Assembly: GCF_002149925.1 (NCBI RefSeq)
Contig: NZ_MSLT01000023.1
Coordinates: 806,001 to 870,000 of the forward strand
DNA from: Thioflexithrix psekupsensis
GTDB taxonomy: Bacteria; Pseudomonadota; Gammaproteobacteria; Beggiatoales; Beggiatoaceae
Direction of reading: 5' to 3'
DNA: 64,000 nt
In this document: positions 27,880 through 37,655 of the stretch, piece after piece
Layout of the letters: every line of letters begins with the position of its first letter
Numbering within the stretch: the stretch's first letter is position 1
The notes under the pieces: model-generated
Told to the model about the DNA's origin: nothing
Database searches by the model: none
What the model saw: the letters and a program-made list of their open reading frames with translations, nothing else
Translations under genes and position numbers: made by a program

Positions 27880-30249
27880 TTACTTCCTTAAATATGCGCC
27901 AAACTGTTGTTGTAAAGAAGCGAGTATTCCATCAATGGAACTATCTACTTCAGACTCGGTAAGATTGCGCGATTTCGCTTGAAAAATCAAGCCTATAGCA
28001 ACACTTTTTTTACCCGCTTCTATTCCTTTACCTTGATAAACGTCAAATAAAAGGCAATCTTGCAGCGTTTCTCTTGCGCCATTTTCCCGTACAAATTGAA
28101 TGAGCATATCAACTGCAATACTTTGATCCAGCACTAAAGCCACATCTCGTCGTACTGATGGATATTTGGATACTTCACTAAAGCGAGCTAAAGGCGCATC
28201 AAGTAATTCAGATAAAGCCAATTCAAACAGATAAACAGGCGCGATCAAATCTAATTCCTGCAATTTTTGTGGGTGTAAAGCACCTACTAATCCCACCAAA
28301 TGTTGATCACGGTAAATGGCTGCTGTTTGGCCGGGGTGCAATGCAGGGTGAGTTGCCGCTTTAAATTTGTATTTTGAATCAGCGCGTAACAGGGCTTCGA
28401 CATCGGCTTTAACATGATAAAAATCGATGGGATCGTGAGGAAGTCCCCATTGTTCTGGCCATGCGCTGCCTGTTGCCACGCCCGCTAACATGGGTTCTTG
28501 CTGTAAAACACCAGATTCAGTCACAAAACGCAATCCTGTTTCAAATAAGCGAACTCTGGGTTGTTGTCGTTTTTGGTTATACTGCACCGCTTGTAATAAG
28601 CCTGCCCACAACGTAGTACGCATTGCTGACATGTCGCTGGCGATAGGATTCGCCAATTGCAATGGCACGGATTCGGGATTGATCAATTGCAACAATTTGG
28701 GATCGACAAAGCTATAGGTGATCGCTTCTTGATACCCGCGTTGTATTAAAATTTGTTGCACGTCTTGTACGCGCCGCGCAGGCACAGCGGACATATTAAG
28801 ATGACTGTATAAAGGCCGCGTCGGCAAATGATTGTAACCATAAACCCGCGCCAATTCTTCGATTAAATCCACTTCGCTATTTAAATCAAAACGATTTGAA
28901 GGCGGAATCACCTGCCATTCCTGCGCAGTAACACTGATCAGGGTTAAATGCAGACGTTTTAAATAATCCGTCACCGTTTCCGCCGGCAAGGCCATGCCCA
29001 ATAAGCGCGTAATTCGTTCAGCCCGCAGACAAATCACTTGTTTTTGCGGTAAATAATCGGCAAAACGGCACTCAATCAGCTCTCCCGCTTGTCCGCCCGC
29101 GATGTCTAACAACAGCGCGGTGGCGCGTTCAGCCGCACGTCGTTGCAAATTGGGATCAACACCGCGTTCAAAACGATAGGAAGAATCCGTGTGTAATCCA
29201 TAACGCCGCGCCGTACCCGCCAATTGTTCGGGCGCAAAAAAAGCACTTTCTAAGAAAATATCTTGTGTTTCCGTCGCCACCGCAGAATCCAAACCACCCA
29301 TGACACCAGCTAACGCCAGTATTCGCTGTTGATCGGCGATGACTAAACTTTGGGCATCTAAAGTCAATGTTTGTTGATTTAACAGGGTTAATGTTTCCCC
29401 TTCGCCTGCCATACGCACCACAACACTGCCTTGTAATTGTTTTAAATCAAAGGCATGGAGCGGCTGCCCTAATTCGAGCAACACATAATTCGTCACATCC
29501 ACAATCGGGCTAATACTACGTAAACCACACCGACGTAAACGTTCTTGTAACCATAAAGGCGTTTGCGCTTGGGGATTAAGACCGCGAATCACTCGCCCCA
29601 CGTAATGCGGACAGGCCTGTGGCGCATCAATTTGTACGGGAAAAGTGTCTGGAATCGACACAGTAACTTCTTTATAATCAATGGCTTGAATATTGGTTTG
29701 TGTTAATAAACCCACTTCGCGGGCTAAACCTTCTATGCCCAAGCAATCGCTGCGATTAGGGGTCACATTTAACTCAATGGTGACATCATCTAAGCCCAGA
29801 TATTCTCTAACATTTTTTCCCACAGGCGCATCGCTGGGCAGCGGCCAAATTCCCTCAGAACTCTCTGCCAATCCCAATTCAGAAATAGAACAAATCATGC
29901 CTTCTGAGGCGACTCCGCGTAATTTACTTTTTTTAATCGAAAAATCACCGGGTAATTTTGCCCCAATTTGCGCCACCGGTACTTTCAAACCTGCCGCGAT
30001 ATTCGCCGCGCCACAAACGATATTTAACGGCGTTTCTTGGCCGACATTCACCTGACACACCCGCAATTTATCGGCATTAGGGTGGGGTTCAACCTGCAAC
30101 ACTTCCCCCACACACACGCCAGTAAACGCAGGAGCCACCGGTTCAATGCCTTCCACTTCCAAGCCGGCCATTGTTAATTTTTCGGCCAACGCGGCGGTAT
30201 TAATATCTGGATTAACCCAATCTCTTAACCAATTTTCACTAAATTTCAT
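27880..30249 (-). CDS. pheT: phenylalanine-tRNA ligase beta subunit
   Basis: The beta subunit of the alpha2-beta2 enzyme that charges tRNA-Phe. The 789 residues carry all modules: the N-terminal OB-type tRNA-binding domain (EVLQVEPHPNADKLRVCQVN), the B3/B4 editing domain, the B5 domain and the C-terminal anticodon-binding ferredoxin fold (YPSVRRDVALVLD). The alpha subunit gene pheS, normally directly upstream, is absent here; the upstream neighbour is a DUF465 gene. Confidence 0.97.
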   Translation of the reverse strand: MKFSENWLRDWVNPDINTAALAEKLTMAGLEVEGIEPVAPAFTGVCVGEVLQVEPHPNADKLRVCQVNVGQETPLNIVCGAANIAAGLKVPVAQIGAKLPGDFSIKKSKLRGVASEGMICSISELGLAESSEGIWPLPSDAPVGKNVREYLGLDDVTIELNVTPNRSDCLGIEGLAREVGLLTQTNIQAIDYKEVTVSIPDTFPVQIDAPQACPHYVGRVIRGLNPQAQTPLWLQERLRRCGLRSISPIVDVTNYVLLELGQPLHAFDLKQLQGSVVVRMAGEGETLTLLNQQTLTLDAQSLVIADQQRILALAGVMGGLDSAVATETQDIFLESAFFAPEQLAGTARRYGLHTDSSYRFERGVDPNLQRRAAERATALLLDIAGGQAGELIECRFADYLPQKQVICLRAERITRLLGMALPAETVTDYLKRLHLTLISVTAQEWQVIPPSNRFDLNSEVDLIEELARVYGYNHLPTRPLYSHLNMSAVPARRVQDVQQILIQRGYQEAITYSFVDPKLLQLINPESVPLQLANPIASDMSAMRTTLWAGLLQAVQYNQKRQQPRVRLFETGLRFVTESGVLQQEPMLAGVATGSAWPEQWGLPHDPIDFYHVKADVEALLRADSKYKFKAATHPALHPGQTAAIYRDQHLVGLVGALHPQKLQELDLIAPVYLFELALSELLDAPLARFSEVSKYPSVRRDVALVLDQSIAVDMLIQFVRENGARETLQDCLLFDVYQGKGIEAGKKSVAIGLIFQAKSRNLTESEVDSSIDGILASLQQQFGAYLRK

Positions 30250-30337
30250 AAAATAATGTGCGAATTTTCTTAAAAAAAGTAAATCGTAAAATTCGCAACC
30301 TCCGTGTGTTGTGTTGTGCTGTTTTTAAAAGACGACT

Positions 30338-30544
30338 TTACGCATCCAAATCAGGAATCAATAAACTTTCCAAACGGGAGATCATATCTTTTACTAATAA
30401 TTTTCTTTTTTTCAAGCGTTTTAATTGCAATTCATCGATACATTTATCTTGAGACAAGCGATTAATCACATCGTCTAAATCTCGATGTTCTAAATATAAT
30501 CCTTGTAAACGTTGATTTATTAGGGTGCTTTCTTCTAATAACAT
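30338..30544 (-). CDS. DUF465 (YdcH-like) protein
   Basis: A 68-residue, almost wholly helical, highly charged protein of the DUF465/YdcH type: HRDLDDVINRLSQDKCIDELQLKRLKKRKLLVKDMISRLE. Family members are small cytoplasmic proteins of unknown function. It lies 88 bp before pheT and 25 bp after the response-regulator/kinase gene on the same strand. The start is supported by aaggaaaaagtccATG. Confidence 0.75.
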   Translation of the reverse strand: MLLEESTLINQRLQGLYLEHRDLDDVINRLSQDKCIDELQLKRLKKRKLLVKDMISRLESLLIPDLDA

Positions 30545-30569
30545 GGACTTTTTCCTTAAAAAAATAAAA

Positions 30570-31649
30570 TTATGCCGCGGGTAACGTGAAATAAAATAAA
30601 CTGCCTTCGCCGAGTTGGCTTTTTACGCCCACTTCACCGCCTAATTTTTTAATAATTTGCCCCACAATCGATAACCCTAAACCATGACCTTCAACGGCAT
30701 CCGTATGTAAACGCATAAAAGGTGTAAACAATTGTCGTTGTTCCTCGACGGTCAAACCGCGTCCATTATCCCGCACCCAAAAACGCACCCGCTGGCCACG
30801 ACAGGTTTCCGCGCCCACTTGTAAACGCGGAGGCGTACCGCCGTATTTTAGCCCATTGTGCAAATAGTTAAACCACACTTCCTCAATCCACGGCGCGTAA
30901 CCCAAAGCCGCTGGCCATTCACCACAATAACTGATTTCGGCTTGATATTTTTCCAACATGGTTTGTAAACGCTGGGTTAAGACGCTTGCAACAATCTCTT
31001 GCATATTTAATACGTGATACTCAACTGTTTTCTGCTGACTTACGCCCGCAAGCAGTAACAGCGCGTCAATAATATTAATCGTTTGTCGCCCGGCCTGCCC
31101 AATTAACTGTAATCTTTCCCGCATTCGCGCATCGACTACCGTGCCTTCGGGCGATTTTAAAAATAAAGTCTCCGCCAAACACGTCATGGCACTGATCGGG
31201 TCTTTCAAATCGTGAGCGACCGTATGCGCGAATGCGTCCAATTCCATATTACGTTCATACAGTCGCTGTTGCAATTTATGCGCGTTCAAATGCGCCCGAA
31301 TGCGCGCCAACACTTCCTCGTGTTGCAACGGCTTAGTGATGTAATCCGACGCACCCACTTGAAATCCTTTGACTTTATCCGTGGTGTCAGTCAGCGCAGT
31401 CATAAAAATAACCGGAATGTCTGCTGTGGCTGGATTACTTTTCAAACGTTGACACACCTGAAAACCGTCCATATCGGGCATCATGATGTCTAACAAAATC
31501 ATGTCAGGATTGGCATATTCTGCGGTCTGAATGCCCTCTTCGCCCTCTCTCGCCACCAAAACATCAAAACCCGCTTTACTCAACATATTGAGCAAAACAG
31601 TCACATTTTCAGGAGTGTCATCAACCACCAGCAGAGTATCAAGTATCAT
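30570..31649 (-). CDS. response regulator-histidine kinase hybrid
   Basis: 359 residues with no membrane span. A receiver domain (about 5-120) has phospho-acceptor Asp in LLDIMMPDMDG, TALTD and Lys in YITKPL. A HisKA-type dimerisation region follows, with the phospho-His in TVAHDLKDPISAM (about residue 149). The HATPase domain has N box NYLHNGLKYGG, G1 DNGRGL and G2 GHGLGLSIV. This REC-kinase order puts the kinase under control of an external phosphodonor. It is a paralogue of the gene at 45.7 kb. The partner is unknown. Confidence 0.85.
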   Translation of the reverse strand: MILDTLLVVDDTPENVTVLLNMLSKAGFDVLVAREGEEGIQTAEYANPDMILLDIMMPDMDGFQVCQRLKSNPATADIPVIFMTALTDTTDKVKGFQVGASDYITKPLQHEEVLARIRAHLNAHKLQQRLYERNMELDAFAHTVAHDLKDPISAMTCLAETLFLKSPEGTVVDARMRERLQLIGQAGRQTINIIDALLLLAGVSQQKTVEYHVLNMQEIVASVLTQRLQTMLEKYQAEISYCGEWPAALGYAPWIEEVWFNYLHNGLKYGGTPPRLQVGAETCRGQRVRFWVRDNGRGLTVEEQRQLFTPFMRLHTDAVEGHGLGLSIVGQIIKKLGGEVGVKSQLGEGSLFYFTLPAA

Positions 31650-31702
31650 AGCGGATTTAATATAAAAAGAATGCGCTGAAAAAATAAGCCATTTTGAGAA
31701 AA

Positions 31703-34594
31703 TTATCCCGTGTTTCTCATGCCCGCAGCAATGGCATTAATAGAACGCAATAAAGGATTTAACCAACGTTCGGCTTCTGCTTCATTGCCTTCATTAATAT
31801 AACGGCGATATTGTCGCAATAAATGCACTTGAATCACGTTTAACGGATCAATATAAGGTTGACGACGTTTTAAAGAAATTTGCAAGGCAGGATTATGCGA
31901 TAATAATTCATTCGATTGCGTCACTAATAATAATTGCTCAAGGGTGCGGCGATATTCTTGTTCAATATGCGCAAAAATCAACTCTCCATGCTCTTGATCT
32001 TGGCACAAGCTGGCGTAATTGCGCATAATCTCTAAATCCGCTTTAAATAATGCCATTTCAATATTGCTCAGTAAAGAACGGAAAAATGGCCAATCTTGAT
32101 ACATGGCTTGCAATTTCTTTAATCGCGCCGAATCTCCTTGGCAATAAGCCGCCAATGCCCAGCCTAAACCATACCACGCGGGCAAAGTATGCCGAGATTG
32201 CGACCAACCGAAAACCCAAGGAATGGCGCGAATAGAGTATTTAGAAGGATTATCCGCCCGCCGCCGCGCAGGACGTGAGCCAATGTTCATTAAAGCAATT
32301 TCTGATACGGGCGTGGCCTCATAAAAATAAGTCATTAAGCCTTCCGTATGGTCGGTTAATTGGCGATAATGCTGTTCTCCTAAAGCCGACAATTCGCGCA
32401 TAATTTCCAAAAATTCGGGCGGATCATTCGCAACATCATGCCCTCCCAATAAACTGTTGGCGGTGGCACGCATTAAGCCTGAAGCTCCTGCATTTAATTC
32501 ATAAATAGCGGTTTCAGGATTACTGTATTTATACGATAATACTTCACCTTGTTCTGTGAATTTAATTTGTCCGCGTACCGTTCCCACCGGTTGAGACACA
32601 ATAGCCTCATAAGTCGGGCCACCACCACGTCCCACAGACCCCCCACGCCCATGAAATAAACGGCAAGTAATGCCATAACGATCCGCTAATGCGGTAATTT
32701 TACGTTGCGCTTCGTATAAATTCCAAGAAGACGATAAAATGCCCCCATCTTTACAAGAATCCGAATAACCTAACATCACTTCTTGCAACGCGCCTTTAGG
32801 CTGAATTAACGCAGGATCAATGCGATGGGTTAAAGGAATTGAGGCATAACTTTCTTCTTCGTAAAAACGCAACAATTCCCGATACAAAGGAATGTCTAAT
32901 AAAGTACTTAATACCTGATCAATATGGGTTAAATCTTCAATCGTTTCAAATAAAGGCGCAACGGTCACATGACAAAATACTTTGCCATCCGGATATTGAC
33001 CGACTAAACCATGTTGCTGTGCCAACACCAATACTTCTAATACATGGCTGGCTGTATGCGTCATAGAAATCACATAACTGCCGAAAATTTGCGGACTGAT
33101 CGCCAAACGCATTTCAGCCATCACACAAAACACATCTAACGTTTGTTGTGTATTTTCAGTGAGTTGGCCGTTATTTGCAAATTGCCAATTCTGCGTTAAT
33201 AATTCGACCAAATGCTGCAAACGTTGCGATTCATCAAGCGTTAAATAATCGACATTCTTTTGCAAACTTAATTCAGCAATCGCTTCACTGTGGCGTGTTG
33301 ATTCTTGACGAATATCCAAACGCATTAAATAAAAACCAAAAGTTTCTACCAAACGCAATAAATCTTTTAATCCGCGTTCAGCCACTTGAATATCACCGTG
33401 ACTGATTAATGAATCTCGAATCACTAATAAATCCCGATAAAATTCAATTTCACTGGGATAAGCATAAGCTCGCAATTCTGTGGCCTGCATTCCCGTCAAA
33501 TTATTTTGCAAACGCAACTGCACTAAGGTCAAATTACAGCGTAACCGATCTCGCATTAATAAGCATTTGCGTCGATAAATTTCTTGAATATGCTCAGAAT
33601 GCGGATCACGCTGGCAACGTTCGGCCAATTGTACATCCTCCATCAACTGCGCCATAAACGCCTCTGAAGGCTGACACAAACGGGTCGAATGGGTCAAGGT
33701 ATCCGTCAATTCTTGTACACACTGTACGTATTCTTGTAGAATTTCTTGGGCTTGCAACAATACCGCAGTCGCTGTGGTTTCGGGCGTGACAAAAGGATTA
33801 CCGTCCCGATCTCCACCGATCCACGACCCAAAACGCAGAAAACTTGGCACCCGCACCGGCTGTTGCAAGCTGTAAATACGGCGCACACTGCGTTCTACCG
33901 CACGATAAGTGTGGGGAACAGCCACAAATAAGCATTCACGAAAATAATGCAAACCATTGGTGATTTCATCCACCACTTCTAATTTTTTCGTGCGAACTTC
34001 ATCCGTTTTCCATAATAAATGCAAATAAGATTCTAAAACTTCTTGTTGATCTTGAATTTCAACTTGACTTAATTTACGCGGATTAAAATGTTTCACACGG
34101 GTAAAAATTCGCCGCAAAGCCACTTGAATCGTGCGCCGCCGTGCTTCGGTAGGATGCGCGGTAAAAACAGGAATATAAGTCAAACTATTTAACAACAATT
34201 GAATCTGTTCTGGCGTAATTTCATTGGCGATCAATTGGCGTAAGGTTTGATCAAAAGATTCCTCCCAAAGTGGGCCGCCGCGATGAATTAAACGTTGCCG
34301 TCTTTGATCGCGGAATAATTCCTCTGCAATATTCAATAAACTAAAGTAAATATTAAAGGCCCGCACCACATCCGTTAATATCTCAGGCGATAAGGCTTGA
34401 ATTAATCGTTCTAATTGGCGACGTTTATTCGGGTTGGGGGTTTCATGCAGACTGATATAACCCTTGCGTAAGGTTTCCACCGCCGCGTAAACTTGACCGT
34501 CGGCGCGGGCTAACAGCGTTTTACCTAACAATTTGCCCAATAATTTGACTCGTCGGCGCAATGCTTTGTCCTTAACCTTGACAGATTCCATCAT
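31703..34594 (-). CDS. ppc: phosphoenolpyruvate carboxylase
   Basis: Carboxylates phosphoenolpyruvate to oxaloacetate (anaplerotic). The 963 residues include the catalytic His in VFTAHPTEARRRTIQ, the PEP-binding GSWIGGDRDGNPFVT, GYSDSCKDGG, the glycine loop FHGRGGSVGRGGGP, and the C-terminal allosteric region ending in RNTG. Slightly longer than E. coli Ppc. It is monocistronic on the minus strand. Confidence 0.97.
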   Translation of the reverse strand: MMESVKVKDKALRRRVKLLGKLLGKTLLARADGQVYAAVETLRKGYISLHETPNPNKRRQLERLIQALSPEILTDVVRAFNIYFSLLNIAEELFRDQRRQRLIHRGGPLWEESFDQTLRQLIANEITPEQIQLLLNSLTYIPVFTAHPTEARRRTIQVALRRIFTRVKHFNPRKLSQVEIQDQQEVLESYLHLLWKTDEVRTKKLEVVDEITNGLHYFRECLFVAVPHTYRAVERSVRRIYSLQQPVRVPSFLRFGSWIGGDRDGNPFVTPETTATAVLLQAQEILQEYVQCVQELTDTLTHSTRLCQPSEAFMAQLMEDVQLAERCQRDPHSEHIQEIYRRKCLLMRDRLRCNLTLVQLRLQNNLTGMQATELRAYAYPSEIEFYRDLLVIRDSLISHGDIQVAERGLKDLLRLVETFGFYLMRLDIRQESTRHSEAIAELSLQKNVDYLTLDESQRLQHLVELLTQNWQFANNGQLTENTQQTLDVFCVMAEMRLAISPQIFGSYVISMTHTASHVLEVLVLAQQHGLVGQYPDGKVFCHVTVAPLFETIEDLTHIDQVLSTLLDIPLYRELLRFYEEESYASIPLTHRIDPALIQPKGALQEVMLGYSDSCKDGGILSSSWNLYEAQRKITALADRYGITCRLFHGRGGSVGRGGGPTYEAIVSQPVGTVRGQIKFTEQGEVLSYKYSNPETAIYELNAGASGLMRATANSLLGGHDVANDPPEFLEIMRELSALGEQHYRQLTDHTEGLMTYFYEATPVSEIALMNIGSRPARRRADNPSKYSIRAIPWVFGWSQSRHTLPAWYGLGWALAAYCQGDSARLKKLQAMYQDWPFFRSLLSNIEMALFKADLEIMRNYASLCQDQEHGELIFAHIEQEYRRTLEQLLLVTQSNELLSHNPALQISLKRRQPYIDPLNVIQVHLLRQYRRYINEGNEAEAERWLNPLLRSINAIAAGMRNTG

Positions 34595-34799
34595 AAACAG
34601 CCCTAATGTGCAGTGGAAAGATGAGGTGAAATGTTCTTTAAGAATACAAAATAAATCGCCTTATGGCAGGATCACCCGTGTTGAATATTGGCCTAATCAT
34701 AACCGATTTTTGCCCTACTTATGCAAAAAAATTGAGTTGATCCGAGTCGTGAACAGAAAATAGTTTAATGATCGACTTAATCATTGAGACTTACACCCA

Positions 34800-35588
34800 T
34801 TATCCCCACAACATTTTTAAAGCAATAATCGCTAGAAAAATCCCAAACAATTTTTTTAATAATGTAGTGGGTAAAGTATGGGTTAATTTCGCACCTAAAG
34901 GGGCAGTAAAAACACTAATCGCTGCCACTAAAATAAAAGCAGGTAAATACACATAACCCAAACTATAATTGGGCAAATGAGACACAGACCATCCAGTGAC
35001 AATAAAACCCATCGCCCCCGCAAGCGCAATCGGAAAACCACAAGCGGCTGAAGTGGCTATGGCGTGCCGTAATGTCACATTGCAAAAAGTCAAAAAAGGC
35101 ACCGTCAACGATCCACCCCCAATACCCACCAAAGCCGACAATATCCCAATAAAAACAGCAATCATTCCAGTGAGATAGCGATTAGGCAATTGTCGATGTG
35201 CAGCGGGTTTTTTACCCCAAATCATTTCTATGGACAATAATAACAGGAAAATGCCAAAAATAATGCGTAAAAAATCACTGGATAAATAATGTGCAATCCA
35301 CGCGCCGAGAAACGCACCCAATGCCACCCCCGGTGCCAATTGCCACACGATTGACCATTGTACCGCGCCATGACGATGATGCGCCCAAATTGACGCAATA
35401 GAAGTGGCGACAATTGTCGCTAAAGAAGTCCCAATCGCAATGTGCATTAAATGCACACTAGGCACGGATTGACCATAATGAAAAATCCACACCAATGCAG
35501 GCACAATCACAGCCCCGCCACCAATCCCTAATAATCCTGCTAAAATACCCGCAATAAACCCTAAAATAAGTAAAAAAATAATTTCCAT
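34800..35588 (-). CDS. TauE/SafE family sulfite or anion exporter
   Basis: A 262-residue membrane protein with about eight hydrophobic segments and the two-fold TauE/SafE signature: GLLGIGGGAVIVPALVW near the start and ALVGIGGGSLTVPFLTF at the middle. Family members move sulfite, sulfoacetate or other anions. The ATG at 35588 (MEIIFLLILGF) starts right at the first membrane helix, 8 bp after the upstream gene's stop; the longer upstream reading would overlap that gene. Sulfite export would fit a sulfur oxidiser, but the substrate is not shown by sequence. Confidence 0.85.
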   Translation of the reverse strand: MEIIFLLILGFIAGILAGLLGIGGGAVIVPALVWIFHYGQSVPSVHLMHIAIGTSLATIVATSIASIWAHHRHGAVQWSIVWQLAPGVALGAFLGAWIAHYLSSDFLRIIFGIFLLLLSIEMIWGKKPAAHRQLPNRYLTGMIAVFIGILSALVGIGGGSLTVPFLTFCNVTLRHAIATSAACGFPIALAGAMGFIVTGWSVSHLPNYSLGYVYLPAFILVAAISVFTAPLGAKLTHTLPTTLLKKLFGIFLAIIALKMLWG

Positions 35589-35596
35589 AACACTGA

Positions 35597-36541
35597 TCAC
35601 TGTTCTAATGATGTTGTTGTTGTTTTTTCTTCTGAGACCATCAGCAACAGAATGCCTGCCAATAATTCTGTACAGACCGTCCAAAAACGAAATAATAAAC
35701 TGGCCATAATCGCCTGTTCTAATGGCATGAATTGAATTAAAAATAAAGTACTCACCGATTCTCTAACGCCAATTCCCCCCGGTGCAAATAAAGCAAAAAA
35801 TCCCACCGTCATGCCCACCACATTGGCTAGCGTAATCCATAAAATTAATTCGACATTAAATAACGCATTGACAAAAGCAAAATAAACGCCGCTATAAACC
35901 AAACCCAGCATTGACCAAGCCGTGACAAATCCTATAATAAGATAAAAATAAGCGGTTATATCTAATAACGGTAAATCAGTTAAACCTTCTATTTCTTTTT
36001 TAATAAACCAACGACTGATGACATTATAAAAACGAAAAGACAGCGATAATAAAACCCTTCCCAAACCAATACTGAGCCACGCTAACACCGCAATGCACAC
36101 CCATAATAATTCCTGCGTCAACACAGCCCACAACGTGGCCGCAAGAATAGCACCCGAATGCACTAAGGCAAACTGCTCTTGTAAAGTTAAACTAATAATT
36201 TCTGTCCAAGATAACCCTTTGTTTTTTAACTGAGTTCCCCGCGCAAACATCCCCCACACTTTACCGGGCAAATACTTACCTATCATCAGCAAAATAATTT
36301 GCATTAAGGCACTTTTAAATTTAATTTTAAGTGGTGTCAACTGCAAAATATTATATCGCCAAAGATAGGCCGTGAGCAGTAAAAATAGGATTTGCAGTAC
36401 GACAGCAATCCAGAGATAATGAGGATTTAACGTTAAATGATTTTCCAGCTTGTCTTTTTCTATCCACAGATAATGACCAATAAACAACAAAGCAAACAAG
36501 ATAAAAAAACTTAACCAAAATCGCTTTAGCCAAACTAACAT
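35597..36541 (-). CDS. lysylphosphatidylglycerol synthase TM-region-like membrane protein
   Basis: A 314-residue inner-membrane protein with about eight helices, of the LPG_synthase_TM / UPF0104 flippase-like group. Landmarks are GKYLPGKVWGMFARG and, near the end, FALFAPGGIGVRESV, the family's glycine-rich hallmark. It lacks the soluble aminoacyl-transferase domain of MprF, so it may be a lipid flippase or a glycolipid-pathway component. It is directly upstream of the TauE-like gene, with an 8-bp gap, and probably cotranscribed. The substrate is unknown. Confidence 0.7.
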   Translation of the reverse strand: MLVWLKRFWLSFFILFALLFIGHYLWIEKDKLENHLTLNPHYLWIAVVLQILFLLLTAYLWRYNILQLTPLKIKFKSALMQIILLMIGKYLPGKVWGMFARGTQLKNKGLSWTEIISLTLQEQFALVHSGAILAATLWAVLTQELLWVCIAVLAWLSIGLGRVLLSLSFRFYNVISRWFIKKEIEGLTDLPLLDITAYFYLIIGFVTAWSMLGLVYSGVYFAFVNALFNVELILWITLANVVGMTVGFFALFAPGGIGVRESVSTLFLIQFMPLEQAIMASLLFRFWTVCTELLAGILLLMVSEEKTTTTSLEQ

Positions 36542-36827
36542 GAATGGTGTAACCTTAAAGTATTCTTGACTTCAATTCACCCATTTTATAACATTCCAAG
36601 CCATTATGCAGAGGATTACCATCCTGTTTTTCAGCAGAAAAATATTTTTGACAAAACAGACAAAATAGCTTAAACCCAAATGCAAGATTAAAAACAGAAA
36701 AAATATATTATTCTTTACGTCTACAGCATAAAGTAACTACAATAAATTCTTAAAAACGCACAACAATCATCACCCGATAAAGTGAAATTCGTGCCTTAAA
36801 AATAAAACGAATGTGGTGGAGTTTATC

Positions 36828-37655
36828 ATGACGGTTCATCGTATTGCGGCTGTACAAATGGCCTCAGGCGCACAAGTCGCCGCTAACTTACAAGAAGCCC
36901 AACGACTCATCCAAGAAGCGGTAGAAAATGGCGCGGAATGTGTTGTTTTACCCGAAAATTTTGCCTTTATGGGCGCGAATGATCACGCAAAATTAGCCAT
37001 TCAAGAACCGTTTGGAGAAGGAATGATCCAACAATTTTTAGCCCAAACCGCCAAACAACAAGGCATTTGGTTAATTGGTGGTACGATTCCCTTAGCCAGC
37101 GGCGATCCCCATCGAGTACGAGCGGCTTGTTTAGCGTACAATCCGGAAGGGATTTGTGTGGCGCGTTACGACAAAATACACTTGTTTGATGTCGATGTGG
37201 GCAGCCACGAACGTTATGAAGAATCCCAAACCACCGACCCCGGACAGGAAATCACGGTATTTGACACCCCTTTTGGCCGCATTGGCTTGGCAATCTGTTA
37301 TGATCTTCGTTTTCCTGAATTATTCCGGTGTTTATTAGAACAAGGCGCAGAAATTATTTGTGTTCCATCAGCGTTTACTGACATCACTGGCCGCGCCCAT
37401 TGGGAACTGCTCACCCGAACCCGCGCTGTAGAAAATTTGTCATACTTAATAGCAGCCGATCAAGGCGGATACCATGTCAATGGACGCAAAACTTACGGTG
37501 ATAGCCTCATTGTTGACCCCTGGGGACATGTATTAAACCGCTTATTTCAAGGCCTAGGTGTCGTCACCGCCGACATAGACACCGAACATCAAGCCCAATT
37601 GCGACAACGTTTTCCGACCATTCATCATCGAAAAATCTTATGTCAAGCCCGCTAA
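36828..37655 (+). CDS. carbon-nitrogen hydrolase (nitrilase superfamily)
   Basis: A 275-residue Nit-type amidase of the Nit1/omega-amidase group, which in known members repairs deaminated glutathione or hydrolyses omega-amides. The Glu-Lys-Cys triad is visible: Glu in VVLPENFAFM, Lys in YDKIHLFDVDV, Cys in GLAICYDLRFPELF. The ATG at 36828 follows gtggtggagtttatc. It overlaps tldD by 16 bp, the usual nit-tldD pairing in gammaproteobacteria. The exact substrate is not shown. Confidence 0.88.
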   Translation: MTVHRIAAVQMASGAQVAANLQEAQRLIQEAVENGAECVVLPENFAFMGANDHAKLAIQEPFGEGMIQQFLAQTAKQQGIWLIGGTIPLASGDPHRVRAACLAYNPEGICVARYDKIHLFDVDVGSHERYEESQTTDPGQEITVFDTPFGRIGLAICYDLRFPELFRCLLEQGAEIICVPSAFTDITGRAHWELLTRTRAVENLSYLIAADQGGYHVNGRKTYGDSLIVDPWGHVLNRLFQGLGVVTADIDTEHQAQLRQRFPTIHHRKILCQAR

